This document shows, piece by piece, positions 49,206 to 60,165 of a stretch of DNA of 64,000 nucleotides. Location of the stretch: NCBI GenBank assembly GCA_930367215.1, contig OV884058.1:167134478-167198477 (forward strand). Direction: 5' to 3'. Origin of the DNA: Pollenia angustigena (lineage: Eukaryota > Arthropoda > Insecta > Diptera > Polleniidae). Every line of letters starts with the position of its first letter. Position 1 is the stretch's first letter. A program made the position numbers and the translations under genes. The notes under the pieces were generated by a model. That model saw only the letters and a list, made by a program, of their open reading frames with translations. It made no database searches and was not told the DNA's origin.

Positions 49206-49413
49206 TATAAGTTTTATCAATTAAATGAAATCATTATATTATTTGTTTTAAAATAAACGAATTTAAAGTTACACCTGACCTACACCTCAAAGAAATTACC
49301 AACGCTCTACCCACGGGGGTAAAATTTACACCAAATTTGGGCAATTACCCACAAATTGGCAACACTGGAAATATAACTCTGTGTACACCAACACAGTTAG
49401 GACTCAAAATAAG

Positions 49414-49837
49414 CCCAGCGGTAACTAGAATGAGTAAAGAGGACTAATAGAAGGCCTTATTTAGCAGTCACAAGCAGTCATAAGCCCTTCTCGCCGCATT
49501 CCATACTTATTTATTTTTTACACAGGTTGTCATTGGGCGCAAGGCCTTCCACACTTCCTTTAAAAACAACTTCGATCCCTTCCCAAAGAAGGGAGTAAGG
49601 AAGGTCACTAAAAATAAAAAGTAAATTAAACTGAACACCTTCCTTTCTCCCTTCTCAAAGAAGGGATTAGCGAATGTGTACTGAATATTTCAGAAGGTCT
49701 TTTAAAAAGAAGTTTAAATCTTCTAGAAGGCATACTTCTGAAGGCAGGATATCATGCGAAGCGAATCTTTTAGAAAGGAGTATAGAGGCCTTCAAAAAGG
49801 CCTGCCACTTGCGGTCCTTTCAATATTTACCGCTGGG
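49414..49837. mobile_element. 424-bp TIR element
   Basis: CCCAGCGGTAA at the left is exactly inverted at the right (TTACCGCTGGG), and inner purine-rich blocks (aagaagg, aaggcct) repeat. It lies between the yellow gene and the hAT element. No duplication identified. Confidence 0.6.
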
Positions 49838-51090
49838 AGGAATTTAGAAATATTCTGTTTTGATTTAATGCTTAAATATTAAATATGTTATTTTTATTTA
49901 TTTAATATGTTTGTAAGTATTTTATTTCGTTCTTTCTTCTTATGCAAAAGAAAAATCATTGAAAATCAGATTGTTTATTAAAAAAACTAAAAAAATTAAT
50001 TTTAAACCATCTTTGTATCGCCAGTAAAATATCGCCGATATCGATATATCAACAAAGCTTAAAGGCAGACTAAGTTTGTACGTTCTGTTATGAATCAACT
50101 GTTTTGTTTCTGTTCAATTGAAAGTCTGTATGTGTGGTTTGTTTTTCCTCTTTCTGTTAAAAATAGAATTCAAAGTTAAATTCCGGCCAAAGTGAGAATG
50201 TATTAGTTTGTTGTGATATTAAAAAATTTAAATTTTTTGTTTAAAGCTAGAAAACTCGTTTTAATGATTTTTAAAAAGTGACGTATTTTTGAGAATAATA
50301 ATTTTTCATACAAAATATTTGTACAGAAAAGAACGTAACAAAACCGCAACAGAAACTGAAAACTAACGAGGACTTAAGCCTAAAAACGAATAAGTCAATT
50401 GTAGTCAGAGTTCTATAAGACCAAGTCCACATAATACGACTTATTCGCATATACGTTACTATATTCAGGCGCGGATCCAGCTTGAGTCTTAGGGGAGCGG
50501 AAATTTTGTATGAAACAAAACAGTAAAAAATTTGTTTTTAAAAGTTTATTAAAAACAATATGTGTATTAGGGTAAGTACTTTTTGCAATTTTTCCAATAT
50601 CAAATTCTTCATCACACAAGACCGTGAAAAAATATTAAGAAATTATGTATTACTTTTTCGTGATCGTGAAGAAAGTTTCCGCACCAAACGCGATAAAGTT
50701 TTGAATTTCAATTTTTCTCCTTACTATACCAAATTAACATTTAATTAAAAAATTTTAAGTATTTTCTAATAATTTCATGAATATAACAAGATCTTACCAT
50801 TTGTACGGAAGATGGGCGCAAAAAACTAGCGACTCTATTTCGCGGTTTTTTTTAATAAACTAAATTTGAATGGCAAATGATAGATGTTGTAATAGATGAG
50901 TTGTTTGGCGGATATATGAAACAGTTTCAGCAGCGTAGTAATATACGCGCGAAACGAGCTATTAAAGTTGCCCAAGATATTTTTCCATTATGTAAATCAA
51001 CTCGCACTTTAAACTTAAAATTTTTTTCATTAAACCCAAAAAAATAGCTTTACATTTTTGTTTTACAGTTGCTTATTTTATGTATTTATG

Positions 51091-51204
51091 CCTGTATTCA
51101 TAAAAATATTTTAAATTTAATAAAGGCTTGAAAACCAAATTTTCTATGAACATTTTCCTTAATAAACGTTTATTAAATTTTATAATAATTTATGAATATG
51201 GGGG
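51091..51204. mobile_element. MITE (CTGCCGTATTCATAAA family), copy 2
   Basis: CCTGTATTCATAAAAATATT faces TTTATGAATATGGGGG. It is more diverged than copy 1 and nested in the hAT element 50466-53240. Confidence 0.6.
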
Positions 51205-51473
51205 CTAAAATATAGCATATATAAACAATAAATATACTATATATAATGTGTATGGAAATTAAAAAAAAAAAAAAAATTTTTTTTTGAGGAGCTTTAGAAA
51301 TTGCATTTGGTGCGGAAACTTTTTTGGCCAAAATGGCCTAAAAAATTATTTTTTTTGCATTATCACTACTAAATTGCCCATCGCGTGGTGGGATGAAGAA
51401 ATTTTGTCCAAAAAAAGTCATTACCCTAATTAAAAAAACTCAACAAAAAGGTTAAATAAAATATAAGATCAGT

Positions 51474-52800
51474 TCAATATACATTAATCTTTTTAAAAGC
51501 AATTTGTCTATATTCTGTCATTGTTGATCCGAGCCATGTTTTTATTCGACGAAGGGTAGGAAATGACCTCCCGCTCGTAGCTTTACTGACGAGCATTGAA
51601 ACGAAAATTTGAAATATTTTTCTTAGGTTTGGGTAGATATCTTCATCACAGTTTATTAAAGCGTCCACAAAGTTATCTGATAGATCAGGCTCAAGTTTAG
51701 ATCTTAATAGTAGTAGGTGTTTATCTCTTTTACCAAATATAATCAGCTCATCAGCTAGTTGTGGTTTTAATAGTTTTGTATCTGTATATGACTTGATTAC
51801 ACTTTGAGGTAGAAAGTTAGATATGTTCAATACATTTGGGATATCTAATGGGAAAGTTGTTATGAGATCTTCTAAAATAAATTCAATAAGAGGAATGGCA
51901 CCTACAACTCGGTAGAAATCTTCAACATTTTGGATGTGATTATTTCATTCAAATCTTGTCTTTTCGATAGGAACCTCGATTTGAACGCAAATACATAACT
52001 TTAAATTTTCCAAAAATCGCTTTAAATTGTTCTTCGGCTTTATTTCTTTTTTCTTCAAGGCACATGATTAAAATTTTGATAAGGCTTGATCCTTTTTGAA
52101 GATCTATATCTTGCTTTCGTAAAATGATACTAGCGACTGTTTTACAAAAAGTATCATCCTTAATATGTATATTCCGCAAATAATTTTTAAAAGTACTAAG
52201 TGAGTTCCGTAATATAAAGGTAGATATACTACCTTTCAACTCATATATTTTTTCCAAAGCTTCTACTATATGATGTACACTTGTTGCAAAGACGCATAAT
52301 GTAGAGAGTTTGGCTCCTAAATACTTTACTAAAACTGTGTTTTGCCTGGGATGATTATATTTAAAAAATTTTGTCATTTCTTTAACAAATGATACAACTT
52401 TTTGTATTAATGGCACTTTATTGCTTTTAGAAATTGAGTTGTTCGATTTATGAGAATATCAAGGCGTTTGTTTCGCATTTGTCGCTTTTCCAGAAATTTT
52501 GAACAGCTCCATTTTCTGCTGACATCAGAGGTCATCCATCTGTTCCATCTCCTACACAAAATTTGTCAAAGCTTTAAGAACTATTGATGATAGTGCCTTC
52601 GCATCAATTGACACATCAACGTCATCAATATCTTTTGAAGCCTCTTCAAATGCGTTTACAACAAAGCCAATAAATTCTTCCCTAAAAACTTTTTGTTGTA
52701 TGTTGAAATATCTTTAAGATAAGGAAATATGGCTTTTCCCCGACAAATCCGTGCTTTCGTCAAAAATTATCGAATAGAATTTTGATTCATATAACACATA
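51474..52800 (-). pseudogene. hAT transposase fragment (DUF4371 to hAT C-terminal dimerisation domain)
   Basis: Minus-strand pieces in order: SKFYSIIFDESTDLSGKSHI (with the first catalytic Asp region), a stop, FREEFIGFVVNAFEEASKDI, DAKALSSIVLKALTNF, a stop and frameshift with the remains of GDGTDG (52530-52550), then an open stretch at 52416-51949 (TVLVKYLGAKLSTLCVFATS) and finally the dimerisation domain at 51830-51477, including YPNLRKIFQIFVSMLVSKAT and SGRSFPTLRRIKTWLGSTMT. These are hallmarks of ZMYM1-like hAT transposases. There are several stops and frame changes; the N-terminal zinc finger is absent. Confidence 0.9.
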
Positions 52801-53563
52801 AATATATACATAAATATTGCAAATACTAAGGCTTTTTAATAATTCAACCGCACGCATTATCAAGTCAAACGATTAGTCTTTGGATGTAGATGGCACCTGC
52901 TGGGATTGAATGTAGAATAATAAGTAATTGAATACGGTAAACTAGATGTTTCTTTGGAAATTTCTAATAAATAACTATTAGGATTAAGATAAGGATACTT
53001 ATTGAAAATCGTTAGAGATTCAATAAAAAAAAAAAAATAAAAAATATTTATTGAAACTTTCGTTAGAGATTCCCTAAAAAAGAAACAAAAAAAAACCTTG
53101 CTGGGATTTCCAAAAATTTTGTACATTAAAAGAAATATTATTATTGGGAATTCTTGTATTATGGAAATTAACAAAACATGTTTTTATAATTTACGGGGAG
53201 GAAATTTCCTTATTCCCCCCCCCCCCTGAATCCGCGCCTGTATATTGCAAGTAGAGAAAATTGCTGCATTAACAGTGAATTAAATTTGTTTTTTGCGAAT
53301 AGCTAATTTGCGACAACAATTTCTGATTAACGACAATAAGTTTTTATTTTTAATCAAAAAGTCTTCCATTCGGAATCACATTGAATTTTCATTTAGAAAA
53401 TTGTCATAAAAACAGTAAGTTACATAGGTAGTTAAAGGCAAATAATTTTTATTTGCAAATAGGCTACGTATACACGTAGTAATAGATACATTTCGAAAAA
53501 AATTTGGATTTTTTTTTTAATAATAAAAAAACTACTTAATAAAATTTTATTTCTGCATTTTAA

Positions 53564-53691
53564 CTGCCATATTCATAAAAAATTAAAATGGATTTGAAAT
53601 GTATATTAAGAAAAATTTGTATGAAAATTTTGCCCTAAAAATGTGGTTTAACTTGTTTTATGATTTTATTTTATTATTTATGAAAACGGCA
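53564..53691. mobile_element. MITE (CTGCCGTATTCATAAA family), copy 3
   Basis: CTGCCATATTCATAAAAAAT faces TTTATGAAAACGGCA. Its middle (ggatttgaaatgtatattaa, gaaaaatttgtatgaaaat) is nearly the same as in copy 1. Confidence 0.72.
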
Positions 53692-53981
53692 ATAAGTCTT
53701 TTACATTTTTTAGATATTGATAAACTTACCTTATATAAATCAATAACCTTCCCTTAGACTGCTTAAAAATTCTTTAAACTTTTATTAAATCTTTTTTTTT
53801 CTTATAGGTATGTAATGCTAACTTGCTTTTAGTTTTATTAAACTTTTGCACATTTTTAATAAAAACAGGCCATATTTTGTGGACATTTACCATCTTTAAT
53901 CATTTACTTTTTTTATTTCTCTTTTATTTAATTTGATTTTAGCTAAGACACTTTTCTTTTTCTTATTGCCTTTGCTTTTAT

Positions 53982-54505
53982 TTTCATAAAATACTACACA
54001 AACAAACACACACTTCAAAAAACACGACACAGCTATTTCGACGCTGCCCACAAAAACGGCGATTTTAAGAACTTAAAACCAACAGAGACTGCGCTGTTGT
54101 TGTAACAGCGCAACGAACTCACATAACAACACGACACAACAGAGACTGCGCTGTTTTTAGCTCTGCTTTTTATGATAAAAATCGCGGTGATTTTAACAAC
54201 TTAAAACCAATAGAGACTTCGCTATCGTTAGCTTTTCTTTTTATAAAAGCAATTTTTATTACCGTTTTTACTAAGTTGCGTTAAACTTTTTGATTAGATT
54301 TTTTAATAATTTCATTGAATCCCGTTTAAATTACATTTATTTATAAAAATTCAAAATTTTCTAGCACTTTTTACTATTTTTTTAATTGATTTAAAGGAGT
54401 AATTTTTTAAGACGTTCACGCACTTTGTAAATTTTTGGAAACTAAAAAGAAGTGGAAAAGGAAATTAGGAAAAAGGGAATTTATGAGTGCTTTTTTAACT
54501 ATAAG
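53982..54505 (+). repeat. 524-bp inverted arm (left) of a 10-kb inverted duplication
   Basis: It pairs with 63473-63996 without net indels (coordinate sums stay at 117978) and with few substitutions. Internally it has a repeated block: 'gcgattttaagaacttaaaa' with 'ccaacagagactgcgctg' near 54060 and a variant near 54190. Its outer limit cannot be set because the partner runs to the window edge. Confidence 0.88.
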
Positions 54506-55700
54506 CAGTGTTGCCGCTACTAAAAAAAAATTTGTAACCAAAATGTTAAAATAAAGTAGCCAAATGCAATAAAAAGTAACCAAAATGTTTATGTAGTTAA
54601 AACACTATTTTATTTTCACTTAAGTTTAAAAATATTATATAGAAGTATGTATGTATATATTTCCACCTTTACCTCTTGATCGATTTTTATAAAATTTAAC
54701 AGTATCTTACGGATGGTCTGGAAGGTACAATAGACGTTATAATTTTTCGAAGGTTTTGGTGGTATTAGCACCTCCCAAACAACGCATACAAAACTGCATG
54801 ATTTAGGGCCATTATTACAACTTGAAGTAAGCTAAAGTTAAGATTAAATTCACAGATAATAATGTGTTAACTGTCAAAAAGCGTCTGTTAACTGTCGGAT
54901 AACAGCTAACGCCACGTTATAATATATGGCCCTTAGAGTTTGCAAATGTTTGAAGAATCAACTATTAATCTATGTACATTATCAGGTTTGATATTGCCTC
55001 GGTAGGAGTAGAGAAAAGGATATCCCAGATCGTAATGCTATAATTTTTTTGGAAAGTCCCTACATAGCCGAAAAAAACCCCATATTTTTCCAAACGCTCT
55101 CCAAAAACTGTACCCACAAAAATCCCTACAACTTTGAAAAAGTCCCTACATTTTATTGATTTCAAAAAATCTTTCCTTCTTTTTCCTATGGCCTACAAAT
55201 AGGGATTTTTCCCACATGTAACAACACTGCCCTAGATAGTGCTGATTATTTACAGTTATTAATAATCGGTTACTTCACAAATCTTTGTAGTAAATGAAAA
55301 ACAGTTGATACTTTAACGTTTTTTACACATACTGCTAATCAAAATTTACAAAAATTTTAAGACGTGATGTATGCTGCACGCAATTTTATTTTCAAGATGT
55401 CATCAAGAAAACATTATAAAGATAATCGAAAAAGATGCTCATTAAAATTGTAATTAGCTGTTTTCTTCAACGTCAATTAAAACCCTCAACTTGAAAGAGA
55501 AACTGAAAGCAAATTAATTTAATTTTAAATAGTATGAGTGAATGGGTTAAAAAAGTTTGGGCGTTTTAAAACTAGAAATACAAATTTTATTCCCCAAGTA
55601 AGACAAAAAATTGGCTATTTTTCAGTTGAAAAAAGTAACCAAAGTGAAAAAAGTACACAAGTACACAATGAGAAAAAAAGTTACCTAGACGGCAACGCTG
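54506..55700. mobile_element. 1.2-kb non-autonomous hAT element
   Basis: TIRs CAGTGTTGCCG and CAGCGTTGCCG (reversed) are flanked by a perfect 8-bp duplication ACTATAAG (54498-54505, 55701-55708). Subterminal 'aaagtaaccaaa' motifs occur at both ends. It carries a Harbinger-like MITE (54806-54932) and an internal hAT-like stretch (55050-55230). Confidence 0.87.
54806..54932. mobile_element. 127-bp Harbinger-like MITE, third copy
   Basis: The ends GGGCCAT...ATGGCCC are flanked by TTA on both sides (54803-54805, 54933-54935). It is nested inside the hAT element 54506-55700, so it is younger than that insertion. Confidence 0.7.
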
Positions 55701-55725
55701 ACTATAAGAATTATTAGGTTTTGTT

Positions 55726-56716
55726 CAAGGCGAATTCATTACATTTGTTCTTTTTCAGCTTTACAATTTGTTGGATGTCCACATTTTGCTTATTACACTA
55801 CGTAACAAAATTTCAACAAAGTCGTGACCAAATGAATCTGACAGATAATCATTAAGTAAAATTTTCCGCTGAATCCGAATATGAAGTCAGAATGGTCAAA
55901 AGTAGAACAGTTTTTGAGATATTCCAAAATAACCGTTATTTGTGTTTTTAAAAAAGATGATGTGACTGAAATGCAAATATCTGCAAAAAGTTTAATCGGG
56001 GTTTAAAATTTCTAATTGCTTGTGAAGATTGGTCAAGAAATGACAGAGTTACAGGGGTCAAAAGTTCAAGCTTCATTAAAAATTTTATGATTTTGTTCAA
56101 TTTTGCTCTATTCAAGATAATTTTTTATCCTAATCCTAATGTTTTATTACATGCGACATTAGATTATTTTAATATGGACATATTGCGCCCAACAAGATAT
56201 AGATTGGTACGAAAATGACAAAGCTACAGAAGATTTCGTAAATTAACCCACATAGAAATTCAATACTTTTAAGCAATTTTTAATATTTATTGTTACTAAA
56301 AATTTAGCTTTGTATATTTATTTGTTGTGGGCTAGTTCAATTAATCTTCTGTAACTTTGTCATTTTTGCACCTATCCGGATCCTATTGGGCACAAAATGT
56401 TCGTATTGAAATAGGCTAAAATTTTATTTTTTGGATATTTGCATTTCAGTAACAGCATCTTTTTTAAAAACACAAATAACGGTTATTTTGGGAATATCTC
56501 AAAAACTGTTCTACTTTTGACAATTCTGACTTCATATTCAGATTCAGCGGAAAATTTTACATAAAGATTAGGTGTCAAATTCATTTGGTCAAAAAATTGT
56601 CACGAAGTGTTATCTTTGTTTCTGTTTTTGGCATTGTACAATGATTTTATATAAACAAATTACTTATGGTTTTTGTAAGAGTTGTACTTCTTGTTACCAC
56701 TAATGAATTCGCCTTA
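55726..56716. mobile_element. 0.99-kb TIR element with 8-bp duplication GTTTTGTT
   Basis: Ends AAGGCGAATTCATTA and complement are followed by longer inverted subterminal blocks (cgctgaatccgaatatgaag / cttcatattcagattcagcg). GTTTTGTT flanks both (55718-55725, 56717-56724). A second, 56155-56400 region of inner inverted repeats ('cttctgtaactttgtcattt') is present. No coding frame. Confidence 0.78.
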
Positions 56717-57012
56717 GTTTTGTTGTTCCCTTTTCAAGAACTTGCTTTGGCTGTACTTTATATGCTAGTAATTCCAACTAGTAATTGATGTGTAGAAAGA
56801 GAATTATCAATAATAACTCCACTAAACTTCACCGAACTTCGTGACGCGTTAATACGTGTTATATGAATGTAAATAGCACATTCTATCCATATTTATTATT
56901 ATCTATTCAATGGAGTGCGATTTAGGTATAATATAAACAAATTTATTTCAACTGTAAATTGGCATCGTAAAATTTTTCTTTTTTTGAAACGTAATAAGTT
57001 CATTTCTAATAA

Positions 57013-58139
57013 CACTGTACAACACAAAAAAAATTACAAGGTCTGGCCTATAAATTTTGATAAAGTAGACAAAAAAAAGACAGGTGTATCGGCGTTTTAA
57101 AAGTTTACATCTGAATTTCATTTGAGGGGGGGTTAAAGCTTCCCAGCTCTGGTACATTCTTATTGTTAATCGGCATAAGAAACCATGTGAAGCTTACATT
57201 TTAGGTATAAAATGTGTTCAGCAAATTTATGTAAAATGTTACGGAGGACATATTTGTAGAATATGTTAACACTCTTACTTCTCAAGGTATGGGTCTTTTT
57301 TGTCCTTCTTTTAAAAAAGAGCAAGAACACCGTTAAAACAGGGATTAAAGGGGTTAAAATCTAAATTTTATTTTTAAAAAGTCTTCATCTACTTGAACCT
57401 GGTGTCAGTGTTGCCAGCTTTCGTAAGCATGGTGAAAAATTTCATCAGACATGCGCACCTATTGAAGAACGCTATATAGGCAAAAGCATTCATTCGCTTA
57501 TCGCTGAAATATGCTGAACATTGTATGATAATGAAGTGGAATTGCCAAGAGCAAAAAAAATGTAGGTAAAATAATAGAGATATTAGTGATTTTTAGTTAA
57601 ATTTGAACTATTTTTTTCATGCTTAATTTTTGTGGTACTTTAAAATAATATTCTTAATAAATGCGAAATTAACCCTAAGCATTCTTTTTGTGTGTCTTAT
57701 TTCTGACTTTCTGGTTGAATTCTCCGTTTTGGTGTATTCAGGGACTTATAGTAAAATTTTGCGGAACATTTTAACCCCTTAAATTCCTGTTTTGATGGTG
57801 TTTTTGCTCTTTTTTAAAAGAAGGACAAAAAAGACCCATACTTTGAGAAGTTAGAGAGTTAACATATTCTACAAAAATGTTCTCCGTAACATTCTTCATA
57901 AATTTGCTAAACACATTTTATACCTTAAATGTAAGGGTCACACGGTTTCTTTTGCGGATTTGCAATGAGAATGTGCCAGGGCTTGGAAACTTTACCCCCC
58001 CCCCCCCCCCCCCCCTCAAATAAATTTCAGATGTAAACTTTCAAAACGACGATACACGTGCCTTTTTTTTGTCTCCTTTATCCAAATTTATAGGCCGGAC
58101 CTTGTAATTTTGGAAAAAAATTGATATTGTTGTACAGTG
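57013..58139. mobile_element. 1.13-kb CACTG-type (CMC/Chapaev3-like) TIR element
   Basis: TIRs CACTGTACAACA and its complement are flanked by TAA (57010-57012, 58140-58142). Inverted arms of roughly 350 bp follow (57013-57360 against 57770-58139). A run of over 20 C at 57997 interrupts the right arm. CACTG ends with a 3-bp TWA duplication match the description of Chapaev3. There is no transposase. Confidence 0.68.
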
Positions 58140-58859
58140 TAATTATAAATTAAACAACTTTCATATTGCAATTACTATTTGATTATTATGATACTGCATT
58201 TTAGCGGGCATAACTTAGCAAGTGACAAATTATTAAAAACAACATGTTAGGAAGGTAAAATTATTTATTGTGCTGATGAAATGGTGAGAAGTTATTTTCT
58301 GATTTTGTTTAGTTTTCTTTCGCAAGTTCTAACACTTCAGAAAAATTACTATTTGCCACTGTATAAAACTTCAAGAACGGCAACAAAAGAAGAATATAAT
58401 GATATGATGAGTTTACTGCCTTACATTCCACCAAAGTGTAAAGCCTAGCACTCTGTTTTAAGTTGTGGAAAATTTTGACATGCATCAATGTTACCTATTT
58501 TGCGAGTTTGTACAATTGGACTTTTTTATTCCTTTAATTCTTTTTGTGTATTTATAGCATTATTTTCATGTTTAAAAAGTAAAATAAGAAAATAAAAATC
58601 CCATATTCTATTTGTTTAAATTATTTAGTTCAATATATCAAATTTTCAAAGTAGAATGTTTGAAAAATTTTGCAAAAATTAATTTTGTAAAGATCAACGA
58701 AGAACGCCCTTTTTGAAATACGCTTCACTTAAGAATACGGTACGTAATTGGCCTGATAAGTTTTTGACCTACAACTGAAAAGTTTTTTGACAATACTTAA
58801 GTTATGCACCCAACAATCCTATATTTTTGCAAAAGTTTGTGACTATGGATCCATTATTT

Positions 58860-59190
58860 ACCACAATTACTCTAAAAAGTTCACTTTAAATTTTGTGGAC
58901 CATATTTGGCCCTAACTGCAAAAGAAGCATCCGACCAACGAAATTCGCTTACATGTATAAAATGTCAACATCCGTACGAATATCGGTATAGCTATAAAGT
59001 TTGGCATAAAACCGTTTCGATTTAAGCAAAAATGACAAATAAATTTCATAAAGTTGAAAATTATGCTGTCAAAATGTAAAAGATTTGTTTATAATTTGGT
59101 CATAGATTTAATGTAAAAGCAAGTTTCTATATTCTAAGCTATTAGGGTATTATAGATTCATCACAGCCAAATATAACTTTCTATTGGTTT
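58860..59190 (+). mobile_element. decayed DINE-1-like end
   Basis: The stretch ending 'gggtattatagattcatcacagccaaatataactttct' in outline (59145-59182) resembles the 3' hairpin end of copies D and E, with many substitutions. It is too diverged to place the start. Confidence 0.35.
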
Positions 59191-59305
59191 AATTAAAAAT
59201 AAATTTCATTTTCTTTTCAAAGAATTATAAAAGTAGACTTTTACAAATAAGAAAGAAGTTTAATTAAAAATAATCTAATAATATTCTAAGAAAATAAAAA
59301 CAATA

Positions 59306-60157
59306 CAGTACTTTTCGCTTATAGTCTATTCCGCTTAAAGGCCAAAAACGGATTTAAGCCAAAACTGTCCTATTCACATGCAGATTTTTTCGAATTTCAT
59401 ACAAATAATTTGTTCTAAGTTACATTTTGCTTGTAGTCCATTTTCGTTTAAAAGCCACATTTTCTAAGCATGCGTATTCTTCATGCAAAAATGTTCGCTT
59501 TTAGTCCACTCTGTTTTTTATATTTTTTTAATCAACTGGCAACAGTCAAACTTCATAGAAAAAAAAAACGGTAATAAAAATATTATGCTGGGTACACACT
59601 ATGCAACACATTTACGCAATCTAGTGAATTAAATTCATTTTCATTCATTCCAGGTTGCATCAACATCAAAACGCTTTGATATTTTGAGGTTGCATTGAAA
59701 CAGATTGCATATAGGTTGCACTGTGTGTACCCAGCATTAGAGTTTATATAGACTTTGACGTTTGGTATAACAAAAAATTGTCTGGTAAAAATCCTGTGAA
59801 ATTGATATTTATGTTGTGTTTGATTTCGCCATCCAAAGAATTAAAATGAATCTCATACTCATTTGTTTTTATTGAAATCTTTAAAATAATTTGAATTATT
59901 AATAAAAAAGATTTTTTTTTAACTATTTATTTAAAATAAATCAATATTTGGTTATGTTTTAAATAAACTTTTTTTTTTTTTAAAAGAGTGGTTTTATTGA
60001 AGAAAATCATTTTTATGTTGTCCAAAATGTGGATTATACAAGGTTTCACTTATTATCTATGAAATGGTCAATAAAAAAAATCGGTTATAGTCCAAAATCG
60101 CTTATAGTCCACAAAAGTTGTGCAACTATAGCAGTGGACTATAAGCGAAAAGTACTG
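59306..60157. mobile_element. 852-bp pogo-like TIR element
   Basis: TIRs CAGTACTTTTCGCTTATAGT and complement are flanked by TA (59304-59305, 60158-60159). Several internal copies of 'cgcttatagtcca' lie in both halves. The ends resemble pogo termini (CAGT...TTCGCTTA). A 151-bp MITE is nested at 59586-59736. Confidence 0.75.
59586..59736. mobile_element. 151-bp Harbinger-like MITE nested in the pogo-like element
   Basis: TGCTGGGTACACACTATGCA at the left faces TGCACTGTGTGTACCCAGCA at the right, flanked by TTA (59583-59585, 59737-59739). Internal gttgcat motifs repeat. Confidence 0.8.
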
Positions 60158-60165
60158 TAATACTT

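Larger units (their letters stand above)
50466..53240 (-). mobile_element. 2.8-kb hAT transposon (ZMYM1-like type), defective
   Basis: TIRs CAGGCGCGGATCCAG (left) and CAGGCGCGGATTCAG (reversed right) differ at one base. The 6-mer TATATT flanks both (50460-50465, 53241-53246). It encloses the broken transposase 51474-52800 and a MITE. The 5' half of the transposase is missing, so it is an internally deleted copy. Confidence 0.85.

Noticed and set aside
51474..52416. Intact domesticated hAT-derived gene
   Set aside because: Stops and frame changes between 52416 and 52800, a missing N-terminus, and well-preserved TIRs argue for a dead transposon copy.
57997..58014. Poly-C run as a telomeric or regulatory feature
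   Set aside because: It is a simple homopolymer inside the right arm of a TIR element; the left arm has a shorter run of the complementary base, so slippage explains it.
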